In this document: positions 33,721 to 46,781 of the stretch, one piece after another
Layout: each line of letters starts with the position of its first letter
Numbering within the stretch: the stretch's first letter is position 1
Source: Toxonevra muliebris
Taxonomy: Eukaryota > Arthropoda > Insecta > Diptera > Pallopteridae
Length of the DNA stretch: 64,000 bases
NCBI GenBank assembly: GCA_963691655.1
Contig: OY829326.1
Location: 57,343,776-57,407,775, forward strand
Direction of reading: 5' to 3'
Program-made: the position numbers and the translations under genes
The notes under the pieces: model-generated
Seen by the model: only the letters and a program-made list of their open reading frames with translations
Database searches by the model: none
What the model was told of the DNA's origin: nothing

Positions 33721-34800
33721 ATAAACTTCATTGATTTCAAACATATCAACAACGTAAAAAATATCGATTTAACGATACACATAATTATTTAAATTTATTC
33801 AAAAATATTCGAAAATTCGAAATAAGTATATTATTTAAAATATAAAAAATATTGGAAAATTAAAAAAAAACCATACCAAAAAATGTCTAAAAATATTCAT
33901 AAACCCTCCAAAATGTACATAAATGAAAATTGTTCATGTAAAATCTCAAAAGCTCTCTAAAATGTATATCATGACATGGCCAGCCAGCACTGATCTAACT
34001 GCATTCTAATACCTCTTTTCTCTTTTTTTATATTTAACATGTTATTTTGCGTAATATGTAATTACGAATATTAGCTATAGGGTAATTATACATCAGTTGA
34101 GACCGACAAAATACATTCCCATATATTACAAAAGTCTGCATTTTTGCTTTCACACTCTCCTCTCAATACTTTACTTCCGCTGCACAAACCTATTGTCATT
34201 GTCATCATCATTCACATCAATATTATCAAAATACTTACTGCCAAACATATAAAATAGAGAATGTCTAAGGTTTCCTTTTGACGTCTATTAATTAGCATAA
34301 TAATAGCATATCACATGGCGCATGTAAAATTTTTGGAATATCATCATAAAATCACTCTCTAACTATTTTAGTAAAATTTATATAATTGTCAATATTATTT
34401 GTGACATGATTTGTTATAATTAATAATGCTAAGGGGTTTGTTTTGTTGTTTGCTCTGTTGTCTTTGTTTTTAATGTTGTTTTTGTTGTTGTAATTAGAAA
34501 CCTATTGTAATAAAAAAAAGGATTCACAATACATTAATCAAAGTAACAAAGCTATTATATTGCATAATTTTAGGAGAAAAAAGAAGAGGAAGTGTGGGCA
34601 TAAGTTTTAATAAATGTACGTGGTGTTGAAGCAATAGAAAAGCAAAGGAAACCGGATATACAAAAAAACGGAAATGAAAAATTTTATTATAGGGAATTGT
34701 AATAATTTTAATTATATTGTTTCTGTTGTTGTTGCTTTTTCATATTAATGAAAAATTTCCTGTGTTTTTATTGCATCGACCTTCAGTGACAAAAAGTATA
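33721..34800. other. Intronic AT-rich sequence, no gene
   Basis: Nothing recognisable beyond low-complexity A/T and TGTTGT stretches (34440-34500). Confidence 0.6.
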
Positions 34801-34831
34801 GGGGGCGGGGGGGGGGAGAGGGGGGGCGGAG
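34801..34831 (+). repeat. G-rich tract
   Basis: About 31 bases almost entirely G (GGGGGCGGGGGGGGGGAGAG then GGGGGGCGGAG), in a region otherwise above 70% A+T. Four or more G runs make a G-quadruplex possible on the plus strand, that is on the non-transcribed strand of bru-3. Confidence 0.8.
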
Positions 34832-36680
34832 AATTTGATAAAATCTTAAAGCAATAAAGAAGAAAATATGTGCATAAAAAATGAAGGAAAATAAAAATTT
34901 TAATTGAAAATATCTAGGGCAGAAGTAATTTATATTTTTATTGCGCATTAATTTGAGAAGGGGAAATATGCGAAAGCAAAGAGAAAATAAGCAAACGAAG
35001 CAAAAGTCAATATTAATAAATAAGAAAGCAAAAGTTGCATTAAAAAATGCGTTATGGAAAGAAATGCAATTTAAATAACATAATTTTAGGAGTTATAAAA
35101 ACGAACTTTAACATTATATGAGTGTTTGTACATATTGTATATTCTGAAATAGAATGCATGAGCAAACATATATGAGTATGTACATAAAAATGCATAGAAA
35201 TATTAAATCAACCCCATAAATTATTTCAAAAATAAATGTTGAATAGTTTTTGGAGAGTAAAAAATATGCATGAAGCATGAATAACGGCATAATGGGATAC
35301 TATCGAAGCATTTCTAAACCAACAGGGTTGTATGTCAAGATTGTTTTTTATATGTTTTGCTGTTGATGAGGTTAAGCACTCAACAAATAATTGGAGCCAC
35401 AATTGGAAGACCTCGAATACGGGTAAGATATATATTTGGTATGTCACAAACTGAGTGATCAGTAAACAAAACTTAGATCAGCTGAACATAAAAGCTAAAA
35501 GAGCTGGATTACAAATCAGTATTAAGAAACAAAGCTTTTGGATATAGGGTATTGTTTCCTGCCATATTTTAATCACAAACTTGGAGACGAAGATGTTGAG
35601 TGTGCGAAAGCGGGAGGGGAGAGTGGTGTCAACCCAAAATATTTCTGATTGAAACTTTGGGTGTAGAGTTATTAAAGTTAACTTGGCTTGTTAAGAAACA
35701 AATGAAAATTAAGTCAAATACCAAAAAAATTTTAATTTCATAACTTTAATCTTAAACGCTTTTAAATTTGTCATTAATTAATATATATTTTTGAAGTCGG
35801 TAGATCCACTTCGAAAATCAGTCCTAAAAATCGTCTTTTTTTAGGTTTGCAACTTCAAAATTAGTTATTCTCTTCATTTTTCCCGAAGGTCTTTCCTCTC
35901 ATATTTTTTATTTTTGGAAACAACTAGAAATCACAATAGAAATTCCTAAGAGCGCAATGAAGCGCTGTTCGTTTTTGAGTAGTGTAAGCTTTAGTGTAAT
36001 CGTGATGCAAAAAGTAGCAGCTCTTGATACACTGATTTAAGGTTTTCGTTTTTTATAAATTTTGCTTTTTTGAGGTCCTGATTTCGATTTTAATATAACA
36101 TTTTTTTGTTGGCATTTTAACTGAAGTTTCAGTAAATAGTAAATAATTTGGGATTGTCTTAAGGAATCTCAAAGGTGTTTTGCAAGCTGCTAGGTAGCGA
36201 AACTTTTAACTACCTATATCTTTTTCCTTCGAATGTGATCAAAATAACTCTGATGATCATAGTCTGCAGATGTGACAAACCTAACAGCGGCTTCGAAATA
36301 AAGTATTAATACCGCCTAATTAAATATCTGACTATATATTAGACTAATTTGAGATGTATTGGAAGTATTGTATTTTTTTTAAACTATTTGTATTAGATTA
36401 GCGGTCAGACCTCTGTGTGGCGCCAAAAAAACAAACGCTTTTAGTTTCTGATATTATTTTAATTTTTTCAATAATTAAACTCTTTAATTTTTATACAACA
36501 AAAAAACACGTGCAAATTCAGGTTTCACCCAAAAGTATGCCGCATAAAAAATAATAATTTATTTTAGGTACATGCTTACAAAAAAATTACTCAAATTTCT
36601 CCTTCTACTTCAAATTTTAATTGAAGTGTAAAACTGTATACTTCCTTTCAATTTTCCACATAATTACAATATTTCATGAT
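34832..36680. other. Intronic spacer, no gene
   Basis: AT-rich to 35220, mixed composition 35220-36440. No protein motif or repeat recognised. Confidence 0.5.
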
Positions 36681-36696
36681 TTCATCATAATAACAC

Positions 36697-36757
36697 CATC
36701 GTCGTCGTCGTTGTCGTTCTCGTCATTGTTGTCCTCGTCATTATCGTCAGAGAGTTA
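36697..36757 (+). repeat. CGT/GTC-rich trinucleotide tract
   Basis: CATCGTCGTCGTCGTTGTCG continues through CTCGTCATTGTTGTCCTCG and CATTATCGTC: an imperfect CGT-type microsatellite, with more TCGTC phrases up to 36784. Confidence 0.7.
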
Positions 36758-36784
36758 TGAACATTGTCGTCGGCCTTCTCGTCA

Positions 36785-39589
36785 GCAGTAATAATAGCAA
36801 GCGACATTTCGCTCGTCGTGTTAATGTCATATTTCGAAACATGGCACTTTCACACTTTGGCTAATTTAAAGCATACAAAATGGAGCGGCGCACCAACCAC
36901 ACATGCAATATTTATAAATGCCTTTAACTTTGTCCTTTATTTTTACTAGTACCACTACCTTTTGCTGTTCATTATACATCGATGGTGTGAAATATTCGTG
37001 ACGATGGAATGCTTTGTCGTTTTGTACTTTCGTTGAAAAAATCTATATGAACAAAAGTTTGAAGTTGGAGTATGTATATGTCACTTAACGCTCTCTATAT
37101 GAAAAAAAAACTGTGACTGTCATGCATGCAAAAGTGTCAAGTTGCGGAAGTATTTTGTTGACTGGGTGGAGTTGATGTTTTGTAACAAAATGAGATGTTA
37201 ACTTGATAGTACCTAGTATTACGAAAACTGTGTACGCAAGAAATTTTTTAATAAATATTTGGATGTCACCAAAAAGTATGCAAAATAAATTTGAGTTTAA
37301 AATATGGAAAGTTTTAGTTCAAACTTAAAAAAAATACTAGAAAAAACCTTACGAAAATTGAGCCGATTGATTTTAACGCACAGAGTCGACTTTTGTTAAT
37401 TTCACAAAGTTTGCTATTTTCAAAATCGGCTTTAGTTCAAACATTGGTAAAAATCTTTATATATTGTAAAAAATATTGAAAATTTTCAATACTTTCATTT
37501 CATCGCTAAAAATGAATTGCTTTACGTTTTGTTTTATCGCACGCGCTGCCTAAAACTATGCTATAAATAATTGCAAAAATCTATAAACCATAAAAAACTT
37601 GCCTCAATTAAATATTTTTATCATAAATGAAGCGCCTTTTGGCAAAAAAAAAAAAAAGTAAACGCTTTTAAAAGCCCATTTTGTGTAACTGCCAATTTTT
37701 GCACCAACGCAAAATTTATTTATTTTGCAATTAAAACAATATGTCAGTGAATGCTTCACATACAAACACACGCATACAAAACTATTAAATAAAAATCACT
37801 GCAAAATAATTCATATGTTAAAATTGTGTATAAAAGCTTGCATATTTCTGAGGGCGAACACACAAAAACATACAGTTGAAAAAAGTATTGGCAAATTTGT
37901 TGTTAAAAAAACAATATTTTACCATAACGATAAGCACAATAGGCACAAAAAAGCAAGGCAGCATACCGAAAAGATTGGTTGCCTTTTAGGCGCTGACAAA
38001 TCACACCCATAGTGTACATATATACTTACTATATATACAGAATAGTTACAGTAGTGGCTCAAACTGCAATATGTGCAGTATAGTAAGAAAAAATATTCCA
38101 AAAAATACTATGTAAATGTTTCAATGCATTTTCTTTCTTTTTCCGCTGGTATGCAATTTTAAATTATGGTACCTAAAAGTATGCAACAGTTCATTTTTTA
38201 TGCTGTTGCTACTGCAGCGCTAGAATAACAGTCTCAAATACTTCAAAAAAAAAAGAAGAAGTATAAAAAGCAAGTGCACACAGCATAATAGTAGTGTAAA
38301 AACCACTGTCATGTTCGGCACACGAATAATAATTTTGGCACGAAACACGCCATGTTAACATGTCCCCAGCGAAACATCAACGACGGCGTTGAAACGATGG
38401 GATGCGGCGTTGTACTATAATCAAAAAAGGGTAGCAGTAGAGCTACAATAGCGTAGCGTTACTTCCGGCAGCATTGCTAGAGATATTATAGTAGTTATTG
38501 CATATGCCAGCATATGCATGTATGTGTGTGTGTGTAGTGCCGCTGTGTTGCCACTTTTGTGTGTGCAATCAGTTTATTATATCCACTACTCTTGCTCGTT
38601 TGCTTTTCCCTATACATACATCCATATATGTATGCAATGGTTTTCAGCACCAAACACCACCGGATATGCTTGCGGCTTGTTCAGCCATTAGTGAACATGT
38701 AATGCGAATACATACATACTCAGGCATACATATCTACTTACATTAATATGTATGCATGTAAGTATATATGCTTATATATGTATAAATGCGCGTGAAATCA
38801 CAGCGGTGCCTGTTGTTTGTGTGTCTGCCTGGGTATGAAGTCGTCGTCGCCGTAGTCGTCTGTTATCCTGCGGGAACCAACAGGTTTACTTTTGTATGCA
38901 TATTTGTATACTAGATGCACATATGTATGCATGCACATATATGTTCGTGTGTTTGTGTTTTTGTGTATTTGAGGGAAACATTTTAAATAAATTCGTGCGG
39001 ATTTTATTTTTGGCGGTAGCAGACAAATTACTTTTTAAATGCATTTTAGAGAAGCGAGCGTGCGAAGAAGGAAAAGTGTTGCATTTAATGAGGTGATTTG
39101 AGTGAGCAGCTTTGTGGCTGGATTTGTTGCTTACGATTTATGTATGGAAGTAAGTTCTTGCATAAATTTAATGTTTTTCTATTTAAAATATATAAAAGTG
39201 AATACATGTGTTTGCTAAAACTTAATGCTTAATGCGAAGCAACTATATATCCCTTTTTTAAATTAAAGTCTAGCATAAATGAAAAATGTCCCTCAGTTTA
39301 GGGCTTTTAAAGGTTTATGTTAAATCTTATCGTTCGAGAATATATGACTGAGGAGATGGCTTATTGAATAGCTATTTAGATATATTTGAAGTTGAATACG
39401 ATGTAAACCTCACACTCATAGATCTAACATAGTTACTTATGTGTCATGGCTATCCCGCTAATAGAAGTGATGGAATAATTAAAGTTAAAGAATCAGAAAA
39501 TATATTAAAAATACTCAAATATTCCAAAAGAATGTTGAACTCGCAAAAATTTAAAGAATAGCGTCACTATTGAAAACTCATCACTCATT
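36785..39589. other. Intronic sequence of mixed composition, possible regulatory DNA
   Basis: Less repetitive than its surroundings; 38190-38470 and 38780-38890 are GC-richer, with several TATGTATGCAT microsatellites between 38505 and 38950. The phrase AAAAGTATGC occurs at 36531, 37269 and 38175. No coding exon is recognised; intronic enhancer DNA is possible but unproven. Confidence 0.35.
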
Positions 39590-40025
39590 CAGACCCAATT
39601 TCAGACTGAAATTTAGACCAAAACTCAAACCAAAAGGAGTCAGATTTCCGACCAAAAAATAACCCAAAACCCGATAATAATTCAGACCAAAGTTAAGACA
39701 AAAATTAAGCTAAGAGTTAACTCAAATCCAAACTGAAATTTTGATTGAGTTTTGAGCCAAAATCAGACCACAGTTTTAACAAAACTCAGACTAAAAACTG
39801 AAAAAATACCAAAAAGATTCCAATTTTAGAACAAAATTGTAAACAAAAATTAAATTTTTAACTCTAACCATAAGGAAACTAAATTCATGCTAAAAATAAA
39901 ACCAAAACTCAGACAAAAATTTAGACTAAATTCGGATCAAAATTTAGACTAAAGTTCAGTCCAAAATTCAGACCAGAAACTACATCATAAAATCAGACCT
40001 TAAACTAGATCAAAAATCAGAACAA
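39590..40025. repeat. Degenerate repeat of an ATTCAGACCAAAA unit
   Basis: TTTAGACCAAAACTCA, ATTCAGACCAAAGTT, AAAATTCAGACCAGAAA and similar phrases recur about 25 times at irregular intervals. It resembles the 33100 repeat in architecture but has a different unit. Confidence 0.6.
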
Positions 40026-43000
40026 ATACTATTAGCAAGGTCTTGAAAAGTGAGAGGAGAACTGGCTAACAAGGCCTTCGGCATTAAAAGATCCATTTTT
40101 TTGATCGATTAGTCTAAATATGACAGATATTGTTTATGCTCTACACTGTTATTTCTAAGCATGAGAACATATGTATATTCTAGACCCGTAGTTAGAATTA
40201 AATAGCTTTGAGTAAAATGAAAATGTTTAGTTGTAACTATTTTCAATTAAAACCACTGAGGAGAGGTTATAAGTTAAAACTTCTAACCTGCCCTAACATA
40301 ATATCTAATGAGGAGTTGCTCAGCAGTATTAATTTGGAGCTGCTAGATATCTAAATTAGAAGTCAATAGTAAAAATGAATAGTACTTAATCGCTGTAAAC
40401 ACGTTGGCAGGATTGCAGGGAACAACCCTATGGAGTGAAACCCTCTCAAAGAAAGAAGCGCACTACATGCAGATGACGTGAAACTCAGGAATCACTGTAT
40501 TAAGTGAAACATGGCATGATACGTTGGCGTCGCTGATTCCGTAAGCATCAGTTGGGACTAAAGGGAATAAGGGAAAACATGTTTGGTTACCTGCTTGTGG
40601 TTTAGTTACATCAATATACAGATATATACACAGATCACAAATCCACATACAAACTTTCGTTAGTCCACATAATTTCATAATTTTACTTATTCAAATACAG
40701 TAGCAAGCCTCATTTTATTTTAATTTTTCATACCGTGCATAAGTAGGTATATTAAATATATAATTTCGCATTAGCTACTTATAGAGCACACATAAACTCA
40801 CTTAGATTTAATAACTCCCAGATATGAAATTACCTTTTAACCCTTAACAGTATTTGCACTTTTTCACTTAAATCGTTGTCGTGTATGTGTGCGTAGTGCC
40901 TCTTCAAAAAACACACACACACATAATCATACAAACTCAAACATTAAATTATCCCACTTGAGTTTCATACTTGATGCTTGTAAAACAAATAAAACACCAC
41001 CGCAATATATGCTTAGAACTTCCGTTTCCGTTTGCTCTCACACTGCTTGACTTGGCGCTACTCTCCTCTCTCTTTCTTTCTCTAAATGCTGGTATACTAT
41101 ATATGGGCAATGATGACTTTACTACGTTTCAATGTTGTGTGGTGCTCTCTTGCAATGTACGTAACCACTATGTAGCAAGCAGCAGTAATCTGGCGGTACC
41201 AGACACTCGGGGAGAACAGGGAAGGTACGAAGTGTTTTGTTGGCAAGTGTTGCCAAAACATGAAAATCCCATTGAAGTGAAATATCCGCAAATGAAATGA
41301 AAAATTCAACACGACAAACGGAAAAACGGAAATGCAACAGGCTTACAATTGCCTGCCAGCTTGCCTGCCTGCTACTTGGTACTTGCTGCTTGGTGCTTTG
41401 TGCCTTGTGCTTGCCTTCTTCTTCTTCTGCTTCATCTATATATTCGTCTTCAACTTGTGCTAATGCAAGGCTTGTGCAGAAACATTATTGTAGTTGTTCC
41501 CTCTCTTGTTGTTGTTGCTGTTGAAATTGTTTGGCAGCAATCGCATGTTGCATGCCACTTTCCGCATAGCAAACGTGACGCTATTAGTGCTTACCCTATA
41601 CCAAGTGAAGCTTTTTAACTTTTTTCTTTTTTTTTTACTCCCATTTCTATTTGAAATATTTTTTGGCTTAAACAATATTTTTATTGTTTTTTAATGTGGC
41701 TGAGTTAACTTTTTTTTTTTTTACTCATTCATTCGTTTGCTGGTTGCTACTTGCTTAGGTTTGGTCTGGCAAAGTTTCAAGTGCACACAATTTGGTAAAG
41801 TGTTAAAATGGGAAGTTTATTTGAATTGTGAAACATTTTTATTTGAAAAGAATTATATAATAAGTATGTAAGAATGGAGTAGATGAGGAAAAAGGGCAAA
41901 AGGCGTTAGCGAAATCATCATTCGACATTATTATTGTTACTATTGAGGAGTGGATTAATTTTTTTTTTTTTTTTTTAAGAAGAAGAAGTGGAATTTAAAG
42001 CGTGTGGTACTTTAAGTTAATTCATTCTTAGCCAGTAGTGCAATTTTAAGATAATAGATTAGAACAATGCTAAAAAAAATACTAAAAATAGTAGATTTTT
42101 ATTAACATATTTATTAACATTATTAATTTTTATTATTAACAAAGAAGCAGACAGAGAAATTAGAAATATTATTTTGTGAAAAGTTCTCATTATTTTATTT
42201 CTTCATATATTTACAAACTATTTCGACCAAATGATAACTTCAGTTTCATAAATAGTTAGAGATTTAATAGGAAAATTTATAGCAGAGATTTAATATCTTC
42301 ATATCCTATACTTAATCATATTCCATCAACAAATTGGACTGCTTACATAAAATCTCCAGCGCTATCTATTTGTTGAATATGTGTCGCAATTAGTTAAAAC
42401 ATTTGTCAGTTTTACTGTATATACTACGACTCCAGGTTCGCCTTCTGCTCTCTGGGTTTCATTTGGGAGCAAAGTGGCACATTTCATTGTATGGCTTTCT
42501 TAATCTATGCTCGGATCAGTTTTTTTATGTATAGATGATCCCTTCTTGGCAGATGATTTGCGGAAGATATTTGTTGATGTTGGTAGACTAGAGCACTAAA
42601 TCTTTATAATTTACAATTTGTGGTTGTGAGGCTCTGCAATTCCTATTTGTTTGCATACAGGGTTTTCATAGTAATTTTTGGGGCAACTGGTTTAAGCGAA
42701 AATTGTACGGTTTTGAATATATTTAAAAATTTGTTTGAAAGAGTTTTATTTTTAAAAATTTTAATCGTCTCATAGACAAAATTAAAAAAATGTTAAAAGC
42801 AAATAAATTTTATGTCATTTTAAAGATAATAACCCAATTAAAAAAAGACAGATTTTTTACTAAAATGTGGGATCGTTCGATTTAACTTTTTTAGTCTGTT
42901 AAGTAAAATATATCTGAATAGTAGGTTTTTTTCCTCCCAAAAGTTCTAGTTTTGTATTTGCAATTTGTCAAGGAAATTTTTGGTGTTACTTTTTAATCAA

Positions 43001-43260
43001 GAATTGAAAAGTTAAAAATTCAGCCTTATTTCTATAATTAAGTATTTAAGAAAATACGAAAACTGGAAATTGACTAATTTTGGCAGAGAAAATCTTGAAA
43101 ATATGTTCCTGGATATTTTTTTTGTAATTTTAGAAGGCAACTTTCTTTACAGGAATATGCGAAAACATTATCTTCCGCTCTCAGGAAATAACTCATAACA
43201 CATAAAGTATTATGGTATAAATCAGTGTTAATCCAGACTATTTCTGATTTTATGTGCAGA
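40026..43260. other. Intronic sequence, no gene recognised
   Basis: 40380-40640 and 41000-41600 are GC-richer unique DNA; 41340-41530 is rich in CTTGCTTG and TTGTTG phrases. The several overlapping short open frames at 40971-41694 show cysteine/leucine-rich translations with no domain and are not called. 41700-43260 is AT-rich. Confidence 0.45.
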
Positions 43261-43272
43261 AATATCCCCGAT

Positions 43273-43590
43273 CGCGGTGGTCGCTGTAGCCTAGTGGTTA
43301 GTGTGTTGGACTGCTACGCAGAGGTGCCCGGGTTCATATCTCGGCACGCTAAAAAAAAAAAAAAATCAAAAATAAAAATTTTTCTACATGGCACCACCTC
43401 TTGGCTGGCAATGGCAAACCTCCAAGAGTAAAAAAATGCCTATGAAAAGCTTTTCACTTTGCCGTTCGGATTCGGCATAAAACTGTAGGTCCCTTCCATT
43501 CGTGTATAAATATAACTCACACAACATGAATGGATGGGAAAAGCTCGGCCTTGGCCCTCCATGGGCTGTTGTGCCATAATAGATAGAGAG
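43273..43590 (+). mobile_element. Full-length tRNA-derived SINE with 12-bp target duplication
   Basis: AATATCCCCGAT occurs at 43261-43272 and 43591-43602, bracketing the element precisely. The head has an A-box-like TAGCCTAGTGGTTAGTG (43287-43303) and a B-box-like GGGTTCATATCTC (43330-43342), then an A-rich stretch (43351-43379). The body has GGCACCACCTCTTGGCTGGC, AAAAGCTTTTCACTTTGCCG, GGATTCGGCATAAAACTGTA and GGCCTTGGCCCTCCATGGGC, and the tail is ATAATAGATAGAGAG. The B box has drifted (CATATC for CGANTC), so transcription may be weak. It is the best-preserved copy of the family in the window. Confidence 0.85.
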
Positions 43591-43602
43591 AATATCCCCG
43601 AT

Positions 43603-46600
43603 TATTCTATATCTGTTAATTGACTTCAGTAACTCTACCAGGTTTATGGTCTCATTAAAGAAAAAATTCAAAAATGTGGTTTTTCTATATTTTTTCTTAC
43701 CATGAGCCTGTCCAGAAGATGTTATTGTTTGGAAGCTTTGTTGGTTTTAATTCCATAAAGATAATAGATTACAATGACAATGGTTTTTGCGCCAATAGCC
43801 AATGTAGAAAGATGAAATGGTACGAATAAAATAAGGGGGAAATTACGTTTTTGAGTCGTCTATTTATGGCTACCCAGACCCTTGGAGGCATCCATATGTT
43901 GTCAGCTGAAAGTGTAATTGTGTAGAAACATCTATGCACTTATGGTGCAAATAAAAACAAATTATGGAAGTCGAAGCGAAAACATTTTTTTATTCAAAAA
44001 CCAATTCTTTTAAAAAAGTTTATTAATTTTCCGCATTGAGGATAAAATTTTCCATAAACTTTTTGCTGACGTTAAATTGAATTTTATGATCTAATTATTA
44101 ATGTGTAAAATTGTGTAATGTAAGAAAATACATGTGAGTTGGTCTGCGTGCGCTTCTCGCTCGAACAGTACTACTACAAACCATAGAGTATATGAGATGG
44201 CACTGAGAGAGCCGACGTCGACGTTTCGGGTTGTTGCTCTGTTGAATTGTATGTGGCCAACCAATATACGTTCATATGATCTCCATGTCTGCTCTGTCAG
44301 TGTTTGCTCATGCTTTCTACGCTACAAACAACTGCAAACAACAACCAGGAAAGTACATGGCGAGGTATTTAAATTAATAGACGAATGGAGAGAGAGAGAA
44401 CTTTACATTCTCTTTGGTAGCTAGCGACTTGTTTTGATTAAGATTGCGGAAGAATACGTGCTTTTTGGATTTTTAATTAAAAGTTCCCAAATGATTTTCT
44501 CAAGAGTTGCTAACAATGCTTTAGATTTAGCTCTTGGTGTTAAAGCTAAATTTTTATAACAAAAAACCAGTTTTGGAAAAATTACGCTTACTATAATTTT
44601 AGAAATCAGTTGGTTTGACGGTTTTCATATCGAATCTCCTGCGTTCATGAGGCCATTTTTTTAGGTTAGAAGTTTTAAAAATTCTGAAGATCGGATTATA
44701 AACTAATTTAGTATGGAAAAATATTACCAGTTTCTAGTGAAATAATTTTGAAAATTTATCTTTAAGAGAGTTGCAAAAATTGGCCTTTCGTAATTCTATA
44801 TCCCGATCCGGATTCAGCGTACAAATACACATGGAAAAAGACACAAATAAATAGAAAAAGTTTGCTTATTAAAGTAAGAATATCAGATTCTAGATTTTTG
44901 TATGCTGTTGTTCATGTTTTTCATGGCGAGAGCAGACATCGTTGGGCTTCTTTTTGCTACTGGGCAGAAGAATGTCGCCAGCTTAATCCCATTCTATGAG
45001 GTATTCAGTGGCTTTCAATAATATTTATCTTTTTTCTCTGGAAATTATTTGACCATTGTATTGACCCTTAATCTTGTGCGATTAATTCCCTTTATATATT
45101 ATCTCTAAGGTAGTTTCTAATTGCCATATAACTCTTAATGAGATATTCGAGAAATTTTTGATACATTTTTGCTGAGTGCCGAATGGGTCACAATTGTAAT
45201 ACTCAATATTGGCAAGAAGTCAGTCTGTTATCGGATATGCGTTAGCCTTGCCATATTTGGAATTGTGTTGGGTGTAGAGACTGAACCACGATGTTAAGAT
45301 AGAGCAATCCTTTCCCTTCGCCTAAGGATAGTCAAGATTGTTTTCTGCATTTGAATTACTTCTATCTTTCTCTCCCTATTTTAGTTTAAAACCACATAAA
45401 TCTATTTAAAATAAATTAAATGCTGGAAGTTAAAATATTGAAAAGAAATATACTATATATATTTCTGCACAATTATTGCCATATATTTTTTAAACATTTT
45501 TCACAATTTTTTCTTGTTAGATTAACAAAAGTTTGACTATCGTTTCAAAGGCATTCGTCCATTCATATGTAACCGCATACTGCAATTACTCACTTTTTTG
45601 TGGTACTCTCGTAAAGTATGAACTTTTTTAACAATTTCTTTTTTTTTTTTTTTTGATTCCTGCGGAATATATATCTTTTTAATTTTAATTTAGTGGGAGT
45701 GAAACTAGGGAGTTGCCATTTTTTTCCTTTTGAACAAATTTCAATGTTGAATGTTTTTATTCTTTTCAAAAAGTGAAAGAAAGAATAAAAAAATATAAGT
45801 GAAAAAAATTGTGTGCATGTGAACAGGTGAAAGTTTAATATGTATGTATGTATTACAATGTGTTTGTGTATGTAACACACTGTAAAGATATTCTTTTCTA
45901 TTAAGTTTTGGTTGTTGATGTTGTTGGGGGTGGCGTAAAAAAATAATGGCGTCTAGCCAAGCATATAAAAGTTATATTCATATATATATTTATAATAATG
46001 CATACTTATATAGCAATGAAAATTTTTAAAATATTTAAAATTTATGTCAAAGTGGGTGAGACTTTCAATAAAATTGAGATAGGGAATTTTTGCTTATATT
46101 AAATTTAATTGTCTGTTTTCAATATTTGGAAATGTGATTAATATTCTTTTTGAATAGATTCATCAAGGACCATTTAACTTATTGTGTTGTTATCAGAGCT
46201 CAGTTCGATTTTTATTGAATTATTCAAATGTGAATTTGAAATACAGAAATTTAAATTTCTATCATTTTGAAAGCAACTAACAGTTTTTAGTAGAAGGTTT
46301 TCAAGATAAGAAAACAATATTTTCAAAAATAGTTAGGTATTTAAGGATGTCAATCCTAGTTAGTGGATTGACTGTGGGCTACTATGAGAAGTTTAGGAAT
46401 ATAGAGCAAAACAATAATCGCATTTAGTTTGTCCTAGTGAAATCAGTAATAAACTTTGATCTCTCAAGAATCCATTCTCATGTTTTAAAGTTAGGTCTCC
46501 TTAAAAGTCTCAAAAAAATTTAAAACAGTTTACTGGAAAATATTTAAAAATAAATTTAATATTCACCACTTTACTCTCTACTCCTTTACATAAAGTATAT

Positions 46601-46720
46601 TTATTAAAAAGAGGACAATGCTATTTAAGCATATTTTTTATGCTGGTAGACACAACATTGTAAATGTAAAACTCTACAAAAACAAACTACGAAATCGAAG
46701 GCAAAAGTATACAGTCGTCC
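43603..46720. other. Intronic sequence, no gene recognised
   Basis: A GC-richer patch at 44130-44420 includes a 96-codon plus frame starting MSWSACASRSN; it matches no family I know and has no coding bias I can defend. Other parts are AT-rich, with a 15-base T run near 45640. Confidence 0.45.
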
Positions 46721-46725
46721 AAACC

Positions 46726-46781
46726 CCGAAGGGAAGGAAGAAAGAAAGAAAGAGAGCGGAGGGGAAAGGAAAATAGGAAAA
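46726..46781 (+). repeat. Polypurine tract
   Basis: GAAGGGAAGGAAGAAAGAAA continues as GAAAGAGAGCGGAGGGGAAA and GGAAAATAGGAAAA, about 55 bases with only two pyrimidines. Such tracts can adopt triplex DNA; no function is implied. Confidence 0.7.

Noticed and set aside
40971..41694. Overlapping open frames on both strands
   Set aside because: Several frames of similar length overlap with low-complexity leucine/cysteine translations; typical of repeat-rich noncoding DNA.
44134..44424. 96-codon open frame as a host gene
   Set aside because: No recognisable domain, no splice or promoter support; the length is possible by chance in this GC-richer patch.
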